Assembly (NCBI GenBank): GCA_023101885.1
Contig: JALPQD010000053.1
Location: forward strand, 3,164,447 to 3,228,446
Length of the DNA stretch: 64,000 nt
Direction of reading: 5' to 3'
DNA from: Typhlomys cinereus
Lineage: Eukaryota; Chordata; Mammalia; Rodentia; Platacanthomyidae
Both the position numbers and the translations under genes were made by a program. Each line of letters opens with the position of its first letter. Positions within the stretch are counted from its first letter, which is position 1. The notes beneath the pieces are model-generated. The model was not told the origin of the DNA. It ran no database searches and saw nothing but the letters and a program-made list of their open reading frames with translations. Positions 48,126-58,372 of the stretch are shown here, one piece after another.

Positions 48126-49236
48126 CTATAAACGTGGAAGCCTCATGCGGAACACTGGAAGAAGGTACACAGTGAAGAATATGCTTTATTCTGTGGCCTG
48201 GTACCACGCCCCTTTCCTGCACTATTCTATGGCCTCAGTTTACACCTCTATGCATTGCATGGCCTCCGCGGTCTAAATCTGTCTCTAGGAACTAGCAGAG
48301 AAAGAGATAAGCCAGAGAATTTTCCCAGGCCTTTTTCTTTGTCACCAATCCTCCCAGGAACCCCTCCCCCTCTTTCACCCCCAGATTACCCCCTCTCCAC
48401 CCCCGCGCTCCCTCCAGCACAGATGGGCCTGGGAGACAGTAACGTGGGCGCCAAGCTCCGTGTCTGCTGGAGCGGCGGCTTCCGCTGGCGACCGCCTCCG
48501 CAGACCCGCCTGCTCTGAGTATCGGGGACAGTGGGGCTGAGATTTAATGGATTGGGGGGGGATGAGATGAGAGAGTGCGAGGGTGTTAAAAAAAAAAAAG
48601 GGATTCTAGGGAGCTGAGGTTGAAGGGTTAAAGGAGTGTCTATGAACTATAATACTAAAGGCCACAGATGTAGGGGGAAGAATTAGGAATCAGACAAAAG
48701 GAAAAAAATAGGACAAGACAGAAGATAGGGGTAGGGGCAGATGGAGATCACAGGGAGAGAGAAAAGGGACAGGAAGGAGAAGATGGGGAGTTGGTGTTAA
48801 GGGGCTGAAGTGCGATGCGGGATTGCTGCCAGGAAGCTGCACCTAAGGGAGCCAGCAGGAAGGGACTCTACAGAAGAAAGAGAAGTTGAGAAGAGACTCG
48901 CGAGGTGTTAGTCCTGGGTCACCAGGTTACTGCTGCAAACGGAGGTCACCAGGACACTTACACTTGGTCCGTTTTGGAGTTACACTTACTCCATGTCAGC
49001 TCAACCCCAGGCCAAGAGAAAGTAAAAGCTAAATCAGGTCAGGTCGCATTGGTTTACGGTTTGATAAAAGACAGGTTAAAAGGGGGTAACCTTTTGGCCC
49101 TGATCCAAAGACTACACCTCCCAGAGAGCACTATTCTCTGTCCTCGACCAGTCTCCTAAATGAAGAAAGAATGACCGGCGTCATGACCAACTAGTGGGCG
49201 CAGTTTTCCTGTTAGGTTGTCTCTGACGTTGCACGG

Positions 49237-49251
49237 CTTCCAGAAGGTTCT
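49237..49251 (+). promoter_or_regulatory. DNAJB5: Heat-shock element upstream of DNAJB5
   Basis: TTCcaGAAggTTC at 49238-49250 is three perfect alternating HSF units (nTTCnnGAAnnTTCn), about 350-400 bases upstream of the likely transcription start. It fits a J-protein gene reported to respond to heat; binding is inferred. Confidence 0.6.
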
Positions 49252-49351
49252 CCCGGGATTCAAGCGGTGGCCAGCACATCCCACTTTCTCAAACGGGAGA
49301 TTGGACTAATATAGTTGCCCCACTGGTTCAGGTCGGACTCGCAGAGACGAA

Positions 49352-49561
49352 CCAATAAAATCAAAGGGCGCGTGGAGCTACCGCCTTCTGTCCTCTTCAC
49401 CAATGACACGACGAGATGAAGAAGAGGTGTGGTTGATTGATCCCAGAGGGCACCAATCACAACCACACCAATCACTGCCCGGAATGTGTGCGCGTGTGGC
49501 CGGGTGACAAGGGCGGAGAAGGGGCGGCGATAAGCGAGCTGCTCGTTGAAAGGTACCCAAT
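49352..49561 (+). promoter_or_regulatory. DNAJB5: Cluster of five CCAAT boxes (DNAJB5 promoter)
   Basis: Same-orientation CCAAT at 49352, 49400, 49453, 49468 and 49557, three of them CCAATCAC. This is the typical NF-Y arrangement of a CpG-island promoter. All lie downstream of the heat-shock element. Confidence 0.6.
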
Positions 49562-50200
49562 CACAACAGAGATAGAGCTGAGTGACGGACAGACGATGCA
49601 ATGGGCGGCGCGGGGGCGGGGCTGAGGGGCGGGCTCCGGGTCCCGCTGTCTGCGGCCGGCGGGCAGGCGACTCCTGTCCCCAGTGGAGGCGGCGGAGCCG
49701 GAGCCGGGGGAGGGGGCAGCGGCTGTTTGAAGGACCGCGGCGACGTCCGCAGCTCCTCACCGGTGAGGGCGCTGAGCCAGGACTCAGAGATCCCGGGAGC
49801 GGGGCGACGGGAGGCTAGGTCAAGGTGTCGGGGGTTAGGACACCAAGGGCCCACAGCCTCTTCTGCCGTAGCGGGTGCGGGGACCCGGAATCGCCGGGTC
49901 TGCGGGGTGCTGGGAGACCGCAGCCCAGGCTTGGCTGTCAAGGGGGGGTAGCCCGCGTCTGTGCCGGGCGAGGGTCGTGTCGGATAGGGTAGGGTCGGGT
50001 CGGATCGGATTGGGTTCCAGCGGGCGGAGGCGTTTCTGAGCAGGCCAGCCAGTGGGTGACATCACCGACCCCCCTCCTCCCCCGGTTAGCCCCCCTCCTC
50101 TGCTTTCCCCGCCGCGCCTTTTGTCCCAGCCTGGCTTGGCTCGGCCCCGCCCCACCCCGCCTATCTGCGGGGGAGGAGACTCCCCGTCAGTGACTTCATT
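49500..50200 (+). promoter_or_regulatory. DNAJB5: CpG island at the DNAJB5 promoter
   Basis: Dense CpG and several GC boxes (gggcgg near 49512, ggggcgg at 49521, then gggggcgggg and ggggcggg around 49612-49632). No TATA box is evident. It spans exon 1 and the start of intron 1. Confidence 0.75.
49590..49762 (+). other. DNAJB5: DNAJB5 untranslated first exon (start uncertain)
   Basis: A GC-rich exon with donor tcaccg|gtgagg at 49762/49763. Spliced to 52993 it would make the mRNA for the 348-residue form. The left boundary is inferred from the GC boxes and CCAAT spacing. A second donor-like gatcagag|gtgagg at 50549 could serve an alternative 5' exon. Confidence 0.5.
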
Positions 50201-50568
50201 GAGTAGGTTCTTGGGGATTGGGCTTGGGTCCCTCCCCAGAGAGGCAAGAGCTGCTCACTGCTTCTCGGGCCCTCACTACCGCACCTGTCACAGGTACTCA
50301 CGCTGCCACTCACAAGCACACGCTGTCACTGCCAGCCTCGCTGTCACACTACCATACGGCCACTCACGTTCAGCCAGACACTGCTGTACCTGGGAGCAGG
50401 TGGCCGCTGGGCCCTCTCCCTGCACCTGGGGATCAGGTCCGGCTCCTGCGGCACCAGACAGGCCTTTCTGGGCAAAGGCCTCTGAGAATCTAAGGAGGTG
50501 GCTTCCAGAGCTGCAGCATTGCGAGCGGGCTCCGGTGGAGCGATCAGAGGTGAGGGGCTTGGCTGGGC

Positions 50569-50750
50569 ATGTTTAAGCGCACAGTGCTCTCCTGCCCACC
50601 CCCAGCAGCACCCCCACTACAGGCTCGAGGAGCTTTCCGGAGCTTCCCACACTTCTGGGGAGAAGACTTCTTAGCCAGCTTGATGTTTAAAATTCAGCTG
50701 GAGCCCTTAAAACTTCGAGCGTGGACGCTGAATGGGTTTGTAAAGTTTCG
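50569..50750 (+). CDS. DNAJB5: DNAJB5 alternative 5' coding exon
   Basis: Open from ATG 50569 to the donor tttcg|gtaagt at 50750/50751, phase 2. A second in-frame ATG at 50683 (gatgtttaaa) starts the 382-residue form. A pyrimidine-rich acceptor (ctcctgcccacccccag) near 50604 lies between the two ATGs, so an exon spliced there would lose the first ATG and use the second. That splice is inferred. Confidence 0.7.
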
Positions 50751-53700
50751 GTAAGTCCCTGCTGAGAAGGGCGCTCACCCATACCAAGTCCAATGTCCAC
50801 ATCAGCCATCCCGCATGGCCTCCTTCCTTCCTCCCTCATTCTCATCGCATCCCCTATTCTGCCTCACCCCTATGTTTCAGTGAATTCCATCCACCCTTAT
50901 CATTCCTCTCCTTTCTCAAACACTTTTCCACACACATCTCATCCAATATTTCGTCTCTATAGATCTTCCTGTCAACCCATCAGTCACCTGTTTTCCATTT
51001 CCTTTTGTCATCTCTGGTTGCCCCCCCCCATCAGTACCTTCTCCTCTCCCTGTATTTCATCAGTCCCTCTTAACCATTTGTCCCCATTTTCCATCCCTGT
51101 TTCTACCTTCACATCCTCCTCATTCTTCTCCATCAAAGGCAGAGCCATGCCACGGGGCTCCTTTGTCATTCCACCACGTGGCTTGTGGGTAGGGGGAGGG
51201 ACAAAGGGTAAAAAGAAGGAAGAAAAGGAGGCTGGTCCCGACAGTTTACCCTGTGTCTGTGAAGGCAAGAGAGTAATGGGTCTAGAATAGCCAGCAGGTG
51301 GGTGCCAAGGAGGAAGTTGGCTTGGTGGAGAGGTAATGAGGGGACAGCCAAAAGTGGGGGAGCTGGGGAGCTGGGCCACTTGCCCTCTGCCTAGAGGCTG
51401 CTAGAGTTCTCTAAGTAGCCCTTCTGGTGTGCTAGGGTTCCCCTCCAGTGCTGGGCGAAAGAAAGTGTGGGCTGAGGCAGAGGGGGCAGACCACCCCAGC
51501 TCCTCTCAGACTGCCTTTACTGCTGCTTCCGAAAATGGCTGCCCTCCCCCAGATGCTCTTTCCTTCTCTGCCTCCCCCAACCCTAGTCTCCCCCACAGGC
51601 GTGACACGCTGGTGTGGGGGAAATGGGGGAGTACCCGCCTTGATGGTGCCTTCTCTTCGTCAGAGCACGGTGACTCCCAGCACCATGAGTCAATCCAGCC
51701 ACCTGCAGCAGGCCCTGTGGGGGCAGGAGCCGTGGCCATTCCCCCTGCCTACCTGGGGTCTTGAAGGCTTCCCCCTCAACAGCCGCCATCCTCACTCCTG
51801 CCACAGCCCCCTGTACAGCTCCCTGACCATGAAGCAGTCAGAGGCAGGAAAGCAGGTCTCGGCTGTGGTGGGTGCCAAGGCATTGTTAAAAGGACTCCGG
51901 TTCTCCTTGTTCTGACAAGGGTCGGTCAGATCTCAGAAGGACTGAAAAATGGAGTGTGGCCATCCCCTCAGACAGCTTTAGATGCAGGAAAGTCCTCTTC
52001 CCTTCAGATCCTTTACAGACACATCGATGGGGGAGACTGGAGTGGAAATAAATAGAACACCGCATTTCTCTTCATGTAACAGATCCCACTGCACCCCACG
52101 AGAAGGGGTTATCAGAGGAATGTGGGGCTTGCACTCAGCCAGATTCAAAACTGCCAGGGCACACAGTGGGAGACGCTGTCAGGGAAGGTATTCAGGAAAT
52201 ACCCTGGTGTCCCTGGCACCTAGGGTTTAAGAAAACCCTGTACCTGAGGCTCTGTTCACTAACACTGGCGCTTAGGCAACACGAATAAGTATTCACAGCT
52301 TAGTGTGTAGACACTGAAAAAGGAATAAGGCAACTGTTGCCCTGGTTGGGGGAAAGACAGTGTCACCCCTGCTAACGAGGGCATTGGGAACAGTTTCCAA
52401 AGGCTGTGAGTCACCCTGTGATCTGAGTCACACGTGAGGTTTAGCATAGTCTTGGGACAGAGAGGCCTGGGGTCTCCAAAGGCAGAAGAGACTCCAGACA
52501 CCCATGCCCTGACTCAGCCGGTTGAAGACCCAGACCTGTCCCCAGCCCTGGGCGGCTGCTCCAGCTGTCCTCAGCCTGGGCACCATGCCTGAGGTGTGGC
52601 ATAGGACGCCAGGAAGCTCAGGTGACCACACGCCGTTCGCTGACCTTCGCCAGCTTCTGTGTGGGAGTCTGTCAGTCCACAGTGCCACCTCGCTCAGAAG
52701 GGCCTCTCAGGGGTCTTCAGTCTGGCCCAAGGCCCGGGCCTTAATCTAGTCCCAAGAAGTGGACCACAACCTTCAACTGGAAGCTGAGGACGGTGTCACG
52801 GAATCCTAGGATGTCAGAACTGGAAGACATCATCTAGCCCCAAACTTTCATTTTACAGATGGGGAGACAGAGGCCCACAGAATAGGCATGACCTGCTGAA
52901 GGTCATATAGGGTACCATTCAGCAAGATCCTAGGAGTAGGGCTGGACGGTGGAGAACAGGGGCGCCAAAGATTGGCCCTGGGTTTCTTTCAGAAATAAGG
53001 AGACCAGCACCGGTCCAGTGGCTGTGATGGGAAAAGATTATTACAAGATTCTTGGAATCCCGTCGGGGGCCAACGAAGATGAGATCAAGAAGGCTTATCG
53101 GAAGATGGCATTGAAGTACCACCCAGACAAGAATAAAGAACCCAACGCGGAGGAGAAATTTAAGGAGATTGCAGAGGCCTATGACGTGCTGAGTGACCCA
53201 AAGAAACGGAGCCTGTATGACCAGTATGGGGAGGAAGGTAAGAGGGCAGCATTGCAGCCCAATCCTGGAGCCTTGTGTTGGTCTGGAGCCCTGGGGGAAC
53301 CAGTTCTTTCAACAGGGTACTGAGGCTGAGGGGGGTGAAGGAGGCAAGTTTTGTCGAATAGACAACCCACTGCCTGGCCTCAGCTTGCTCTCATTCTCCC
53401 TGTGGCTTCCTTTCCCTTCCCTCAAAGAAGCCCGTGGTCTGGGCCAGAGGCCCCTCCTTCTTTCCCTTCCCTACCTTATTAGTCCTGCCCGAAGTCCCTG
53501 CTGCTCCATTGGCTGATGGGGAAGATGGGAGAAAGGAGCCTGTGGCTCGCTTGAGGACAGTATTTACATCCATCAGCATAAAATCTGGCCCTTAAAGCTG
53601 CAGGGAACTAACTAGCAGAGCTCCGAGGAGAAGAAGGGTTGCCCCTGCCCTTCCCCCCCATTCTTGCCCACTTAGGCCAATAGAACAGAGGTAGAAGTTT

Positions 53701-56700
53701 GCCTCCCAGAGGAAGTGTCAGGGATCCAAGGATGGAAGGGGAACTGTCGCTGGCATCTCACCCAATCTCTAGGGCAGCTGGTAGCCACGCACAGGACGGA
53801 TGGCAGGAAAGGCCCAAATAAAGCCTCTGAGAGGCTGGCCCCTCCCAGCACATCCCACGGGCATGATGTAGCTGCTAATTCTGGGCCTGCCCCTCAGGGC
53901 CCGCCCGCCGCCCGCCAGCCACAGGCACCTGTCAGGCTATATTAAGAGACATTGTCACAGCTGAGGACTCTCCTTTCAGAGAACCGTCCTTCCTCCCAGC
54001 AACATCCATCTTTCTTTCACATTCTCCAGCTTCTCGCTCTCCACAACCCATCATGTAGTAAACCTGATTAAAAGCAAGGGCTCCAGAGAATGTTCTTTCT
54101 TTTCCCTTCCTCACTTTGTGCTCCATTCATCTCTGCCTCTGTCTTCTGTATGCCTGTCTTCCCAACCCCCCCTCTTCTTATTTCCCACGCTGTTAGCTCA
54201 CTCCATTTTTTTCCCTTGCTCATTCCTAGACTTACAGTTACCATGATACATCAGTCACCTGCTAGAATCCCCAGCATTCTCCCAGCTACAATTTTTTTTT
54301 CTTTCTAGGATAGAAAAAGGACAGGAGTGGTTAATATGGGAAAGAGGGAAGCCCTGGGGACAGCATGTCATCATGTGACTGTCTCAGAACTGCACTCATT
54401 CCTGCGCTTAGCCTCACTTTTGCTTAGGAAAGGCTGGGAGAAACTACCCCGAAAGGCACCCCCTCTACATAGTAAAGCCTAAGTAAAGGACAACATTCAA
54501 GACCCTAGGTTCAGACCCTGGGTTCTGATGTAGACTTCCATCACGGCAGGGCTCCTTGAGGATCATCATGGCCTAGGCCAGCCCCTCTAAGGCCTGAGGA
54601 GGGAGAAATAGTCTCTCAGAAATATTGATTCTATTTCTGTCTGCCCCACTCCCTCCCCAACCGTCAGCCAGAACAATCGTGAACCAGACTCTGTGTGCAG
54701 CTCTGGCTCAGGACAAGTTGTTCCCAGCTTGAAAAGGGGATGGTGGTGGTAGAGCAGGAATCCCCGCAGTGAGAATTACCCACTCCTGTCGTCATCAGTC
54801 CAACCCCCCCCTTTCTCTCTCTCTCCCCCACACCACTCACTGAGCTCTGCCAAGCTTCGTGAACTTGATTACTAGCCAGCCCCTCAGTAAGAGAAAAGAA
54901 CAGTCTCAGAAGAGGGGTGAAGAGGTAGCTGCTGCATGTCCCTGAACTGCCTGCCACTTGGCTTCTCTAATGAAGTCCAAACTGACCCTTGTGGTCCCAA
55001 GAAATAGGCTAATTTAGACTTAGGATTCCATGGTCAGTTGAAATTGTAGATTTCAAAGAGGGCTGGAAATACAGCTCAGTCTTACAAGTGTTTGCCTACT
55101 ATGCATGAAGTCTTAGGTTCAGTCCCCAGCACTACCAAGTAAACACATAACAAACCTCAAATAGCTTTACCTAGCCTGGGCCCCACCCCTGAATCCAGAT
55201 ATTCTGGATCAGTTCTCAGTGTTAATCCTCTGCCTACACCTCCCATGATGACACCATCCAAAATTCAGGACTTAACTCCACAGAGAGCAGCAGGACCAGC
55301 CCTGCATTGCACCAGCCCATTCATGCATGGGGGTTGCTCCAAATGAGGTGTGGGATACAGGGCTTGCTGCTGTGTAACCCCAGGCATCTTCAGGCCCATT
55401 GTATTCTATGTCTATGTAATGTGTGAATGACAGTCCCCGGAGCTGTGAGCATAGTAAGAGAGTGAAGTGTTTGAAAACTTTTCTGGAAAAGCAGATCCTT
55501 CTCTCCATGTTAATGAGCTTTCCTGCTCTTCTGAGTTCTGACTTCCCTTTTGAGAGGAGTCAGGGAAAGAGGAAGCACTATTAGAAGCAGAATGAAAGTG
55601 GGTCTTCTCTGGATTGCATCCACAGCTCACGTGGACAGGTCTCTTATTAGACCCCTGTGTTGTCAAATCCTGCTGATTGTCTCTTACCCTGTATGTCTTA
55701 AGAGGTAGGCAGAGAATTGGAAGCCAGGTATGACTTGTAACATGACTCCAAGCCAGCACTCAGGGCTTTATGAGACATGTCTGGACCATGAGTAAGTGGA
55801 AAGGATTAGAGAACCGGAAGTCACATTGTCTAAATCCCTAAGTCCTGGCCTTTCCATTTATTGGGTATTTCAGCCTACTTGAATCTCAAGATGTATATTC
55901 TTGTTTTATTTTATTATGCTTTTGAGACAGTCTCTTTATGCAACCTTGACTAACCTCAAACTCTCAATCCTCCTACCCAGCCTTCCAAGTGCTGAGATTG
56001 CACAGATACCACCGTGCCCAGATATGCTATTCTGAAATATGTAATTAAGAGTGGAAACTAACCTTATCCGAAGAGTTTCTTACCACTAGTCTAGCTCTGT
56101 CAGTGGGCTTGTTCTAGACTCATGCGCTGGGAGCTTAGAAGGCAGGGGAAGAGAGTGGGGTGGGTTAGGACGAGCCACACTGCCCCTAACTTCTCCTCCC
56201 CTCCAGGCCTGAAGACCGGCGGTGGTACATCAGGCGGCTCCAGTGGCTCTTTTCACTACACCTTTCATGGGGACCCTCATGCCACCTTTGCCTCCTTCTT
56301 TGGTGGCTCCAACCCCTTCGATATCTTCTTTGCCAGCAGCCGCTCAACTCGGCCCTTTAGTGGCTTTGACCCAGACGACATGGATGTGGATGAAGATGAA
56401 GACCCATTTGGTGCCTTTGGCCGCTTTGGCTTCAATGGGCTGAGCAGGGGTCCAAGGCGAGCCCCAGAACCATTGTACCCCCGGCGCAAGGTGCAGGACC
56501 CACCCGTGGTGCATGAGTTGAGGGTGTCCCTGGAGGAGATCTACCACGGCTCCACCAAGCGCATGAAGATCACAAGGCGTCGCCTCAACCCGGATGGGCG
56601 AACTGTGCGCACTGAGGACAAAATCCTGCATATCGTCATCAAACGCGGTTGGAAGGAAGGTACCAAAATCACCTTCCCCAAGGAGGGGGATGCCACACCG

Positions 56701-57197
56701 GACAACATCCCCGCTGACATCGTCTTCGTGCTCAAAGACAAGCCCCACGCACACTTCCGCCGGGACGGCACCAATGTGCTCTACAGCGCACTGATCAGCC
56801 TCAAGGAGGTGGGACCTGTTGCAGGGAAGGGACCAAGGAGCGGTGGGGAAACGTTCGGGAAACGCTCCCTTTCTTCGGGGCACATTCTTTCCCCATCTCA
56901 GTTTTTTTCCCCTCCTTCCCACTACTCTGCCCTCTTTTCCTCACTCTGCCTCATTTTCCCCAGGCGCTGTGTGGCTGCACCGTGAACATTCCCACCATTG
57001 ACGGCCGAGTCATCCCTTTGCCCTGCAATGATGTCATCAAGCCAGGCACCGTGAAGAGACTCCGTGGGGAGGGCCTTCCTTTCCCCAAGGTGCCCACTCA
57101 GCGCGGAGACCTCATTGTGGAGTTCAAAGTTCGGTTCCCAGACAGACTAACACCACAGACACGACAGATCCTTAAGCAGCACCTACCCTGCTCCTAG
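50569..57197 (+). CDS. DNAJB5: DNAJB5, long (420-residue) isoform
   Basis: Joined exons 50569-50750, 52993-53237, 56207-56808 and 56964-57197 give 420 residues. The first exon encodes [12 protein letters not shown]... and ends ...GFVKF plus two bases of the next codon. Spliced to the acceptor at 52992, the frame continues [12 protein letters not shown] into the usual [10 protein letters not shown] start, with no stop. Known: human DNAJB5 has described isoforms of 420, 382 and 348 residues, which this structure reproduces; the 382 form would start at the ATG at 50683. The extension is basic and aromatic, and its function is not known to me. Whether this rodent uses it is inferred. Confidence 0.75.
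50790..52990 (+). other. DNAJB5: DNAJB5 intron between alternative exon and J-domain exon
   Basis: Begins with a 340-base pyrimidine-rich tract (to about 51130), then GC-moderate unique sequence. Essentially free of SINEs, unlike the PHF24 introns, which suggests constraint or a regulatory role. Confidence 0.5.
52993..53237 (+). CDS. DNAJB5: DNAJB5 J-domain exon
   Basis: Acceptor ggtttctttcag at 52992 and donor gaag|gtaaga at 53237/53238. The first 34 bases are 5' UTR in the short form and coding ([12 protein letters not shown], with the split codon) in the long forms. From ATG 53027 it encodes residues 1-70 plus one base, including YHPDKN. The J-domain end reads [13 protein letters not shown]. 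Confidence 0.95.
53027..57197 (+). CDS. DNAJB5: DNAJB5 (Hsc40), canonical 348-residue form
   Basis: Exons 53027-53237, 56207-56808 and 56964-57197 total 1047 nt, or 348 residues plus TAG, the usual family length. Seen: a J domain (residues 4-70) with the HPD motif at 32-34, a G/F-type linker ([12 protein letters not shown], then F-rich) at 71-100, an acidic patch ([10 protein letters not shown]) near 125, and two class B C-terminal substrate-binding domains from about residue 165. C274 and C276 (ALCGCTV) are present; these are the pair reported to be redox-regulated by thioredoxin in the DnaJB5-HDAC4 pathway of cardiac muscle. Role: stimulates HSP70 ATPase and delivers clients, in cytosol and nucleus. 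Confidence 0.97.
53880..53965 (+). promoter_or_regulatory. DNAJB5: Possible regulatory patch in DNAJB5 intron (E-boxes, TATA-like)
   Basis: A GC-rich run (cccgcccgccgcccgcc) is followed by E-box CACCTG (53926), AT-rich ctatattaag (53937) and E-box CAGCTG (53958). A near-CArG sequence (ccaaataaag) lies about 110 bases upstream. It could be a muscle-type enhancer or an intronic promoter; purely motif-based. Confidence 0.3.
55060..55145 (+). repeat. ID SINE in DNAJB5 intron
   Basis: gggctggaaatacagctcag, gtttgcctactatgcatgaag, ttcagtccccagcacta; a short tRNA-type SINE with A-rich end. Confidence 0.75.
55910..56025 (-). repeat. B1 SINE in DNAJB5 intron
   Basis: Complement of B1: tgagacagtctctttatgc, ttccaagtgctgagattgc, accaccgtgcccag. 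It ends about 180 bases before the acceptor of the linker exon. Confidence 0.75.
56207..56808 (+). CDS. DNAJB5: DNAJB5 linker and C-terminal domain 1 exon
   Basis: Acceptor cctcccctccag at 56206 and donor aaggag|gtggga at 56808/56809; 602 nt, phase 1 in, phase 0 out. It encodes the G/F linker, the [12 protein letters not shown] motif, the acidic patch and most of the first client-binding domain ([20 protein letters not shown] and onward). Confidence 0.96.
56964..57197 (+). CDS. DNAJB5: DNAJB5 last coding exon, C-terminal domain 2
   Basis: Acceptor cattttccccag at 56963 and TAG stop at 57195-57197; 78 codons including the stop. It begins [15 protein letters not shown], with the redox-type cysteines 274 and 276, and ends [10 protein letters not shown]. 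There is no EEVD-type tail motif. Confidence 0.96.
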   Translation, partial: ALCGCTVNIPTIDGRVIPLPCNDVIKPGTVKRLRGEGLPFPKVPTQRGDLIVEFKVRFPDRLTPQTRQILKQHLPCS

Positions 57198-58372
57198 GCT
57201 CTGCCCCAGCTAGTCCAGAGTCTACCACAGCAATACCCCCTACGCTCACCCATCTAATGTATACCTGGCCAGATGTCCCCTGGACACTGGCGACTTTTTC
57301 TAAAATGCAAAAAAGCCACTGATTTTCAGGAAAATGTTCCTGTCCCTGACCCCTTTCAGAGCTGGGCTGCTTTGGGGCAGTGGGAGGGAGGTGGGGAGAG
57401 CTAGCCCAGGCCAAGAGTCAATTTTCATGTCACTAGCTTTGAATCCAGTTCCCACTCGAGTGGCTGGAGAGTGACTTGAGTGCTACTTGAAGATATAGCT
57501 TCCTTGTCCACGCCTGTAAATAGCATGTCCTCCTCCCCTCTCAGCCTTGCTAACACCTTTCCTCTCCCTTCCCTTCGGCCTCCTCCTGTTGAGGCAGGAA
57601 GAGGATAAAAAAAGGACACTGCTTTCCCACTCCATCTCCAGGTGCATAGTATCCAAGGTTATTGCACACATTGATATATGTGAAGCACTTGCCTAGAGAG
57701 GTCCATGTCTCTCTGGGAAAGACAAGACAGGTGGTAGGAAGGGAAAGTTCACAACCTGTGCATAGGGCCATTTGTGGAGCACGAGACACTTTTCATTTGG
57801 GGCAGGGAGGTAACCAACCCTCAGGAGCCTCCCAACAGCTGCCCTGCCAGCACTCCATGGAATGGGCAGGTCTGTCCTGACGTCTGCTCTGAGGAGTGTT
57901 CAAGGACGGAGACAGGAGAGAGAAGCTGAGGCATTAGGGCTAAGAGGTGGGACAGGGCCCATCTCCCAGCCTACCTCAGAAGGAAAGGAACTTTGGGGTC
58001 AGGTGGCAGCTATTCCCCACCAAGAGATTCAGGGCCACAGGTTTCTCCCCACACATCTGAACTCAGGGCCTAGCCACCCCAAAATTCCAAACCCCACTTT
58101 TATGATATGTGAAACTTCTAATTTCTTACCCTTCTTGGAGGCTGTTTGGGGTAACGCCCAGTCCTTTTATGCCTGTATGATCCCGCCCCACTCCCACAGT
58201 TGCATAAAGTCAAATAGCGAAGAAGCTGGGGGAAGGCTGCTTCAGCTGGTCCTGGGGTGGGGTCTTTAGGTTTTTCTCACTTTGACAAGCCCCTGAATGT
58301 TTTTATAGTAGTTTTTTTGTATTTTTTTGTAATGACAGTATTATGAAAAAATAAAGTATTTTAAAAATATGG
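57198..58372 (+). other. DNAJB5: DNAJB5 3' UTR
   Basis: About 1.2 kb of unique sequence from the stop to the canonical AATAAA. The last 110 bases are T-rich (gtttttatagtag followed by T runs) and have a diverged copy 1.5 kb downstream. No SINE lies inside. Confidence 0.8.
58350..58355 (+). terminator. DNAJB5: DNAJB5 poly(A) signal
   Basis: AATAAA within gaaaaaAATAAAgtatttt, about 1.15 kb after the stop, at the end of the unique sequence. Cleavage is expected 10-25 bases downstream. Confidence 0.8.

Noticed and set aside
47760..48131. 123-codon S/P-rich plus-strand frame
   Set aside because: It follows the pyrimidine-rich tract, whose composition gives S, P, L and F codons with few stops.
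49260..49941. Minus-strand frames of 126-166 codons opposite the DNAJB5 promoter
   Set aside because: GC-rich promoter sequence without recognisable domains or splice logic. A divergent transcript is possible but not supported.
52949..53026. N-terminal extension [14 protein letters not shown] directly upstream of the DNAJB5 ATG in the genomic frame
   Set aside because: It crosses the acceptor at 52992, so these codons before 52993 are intronic. Only [12 protein letters not shown] can be translated, and only from the upstream exon.
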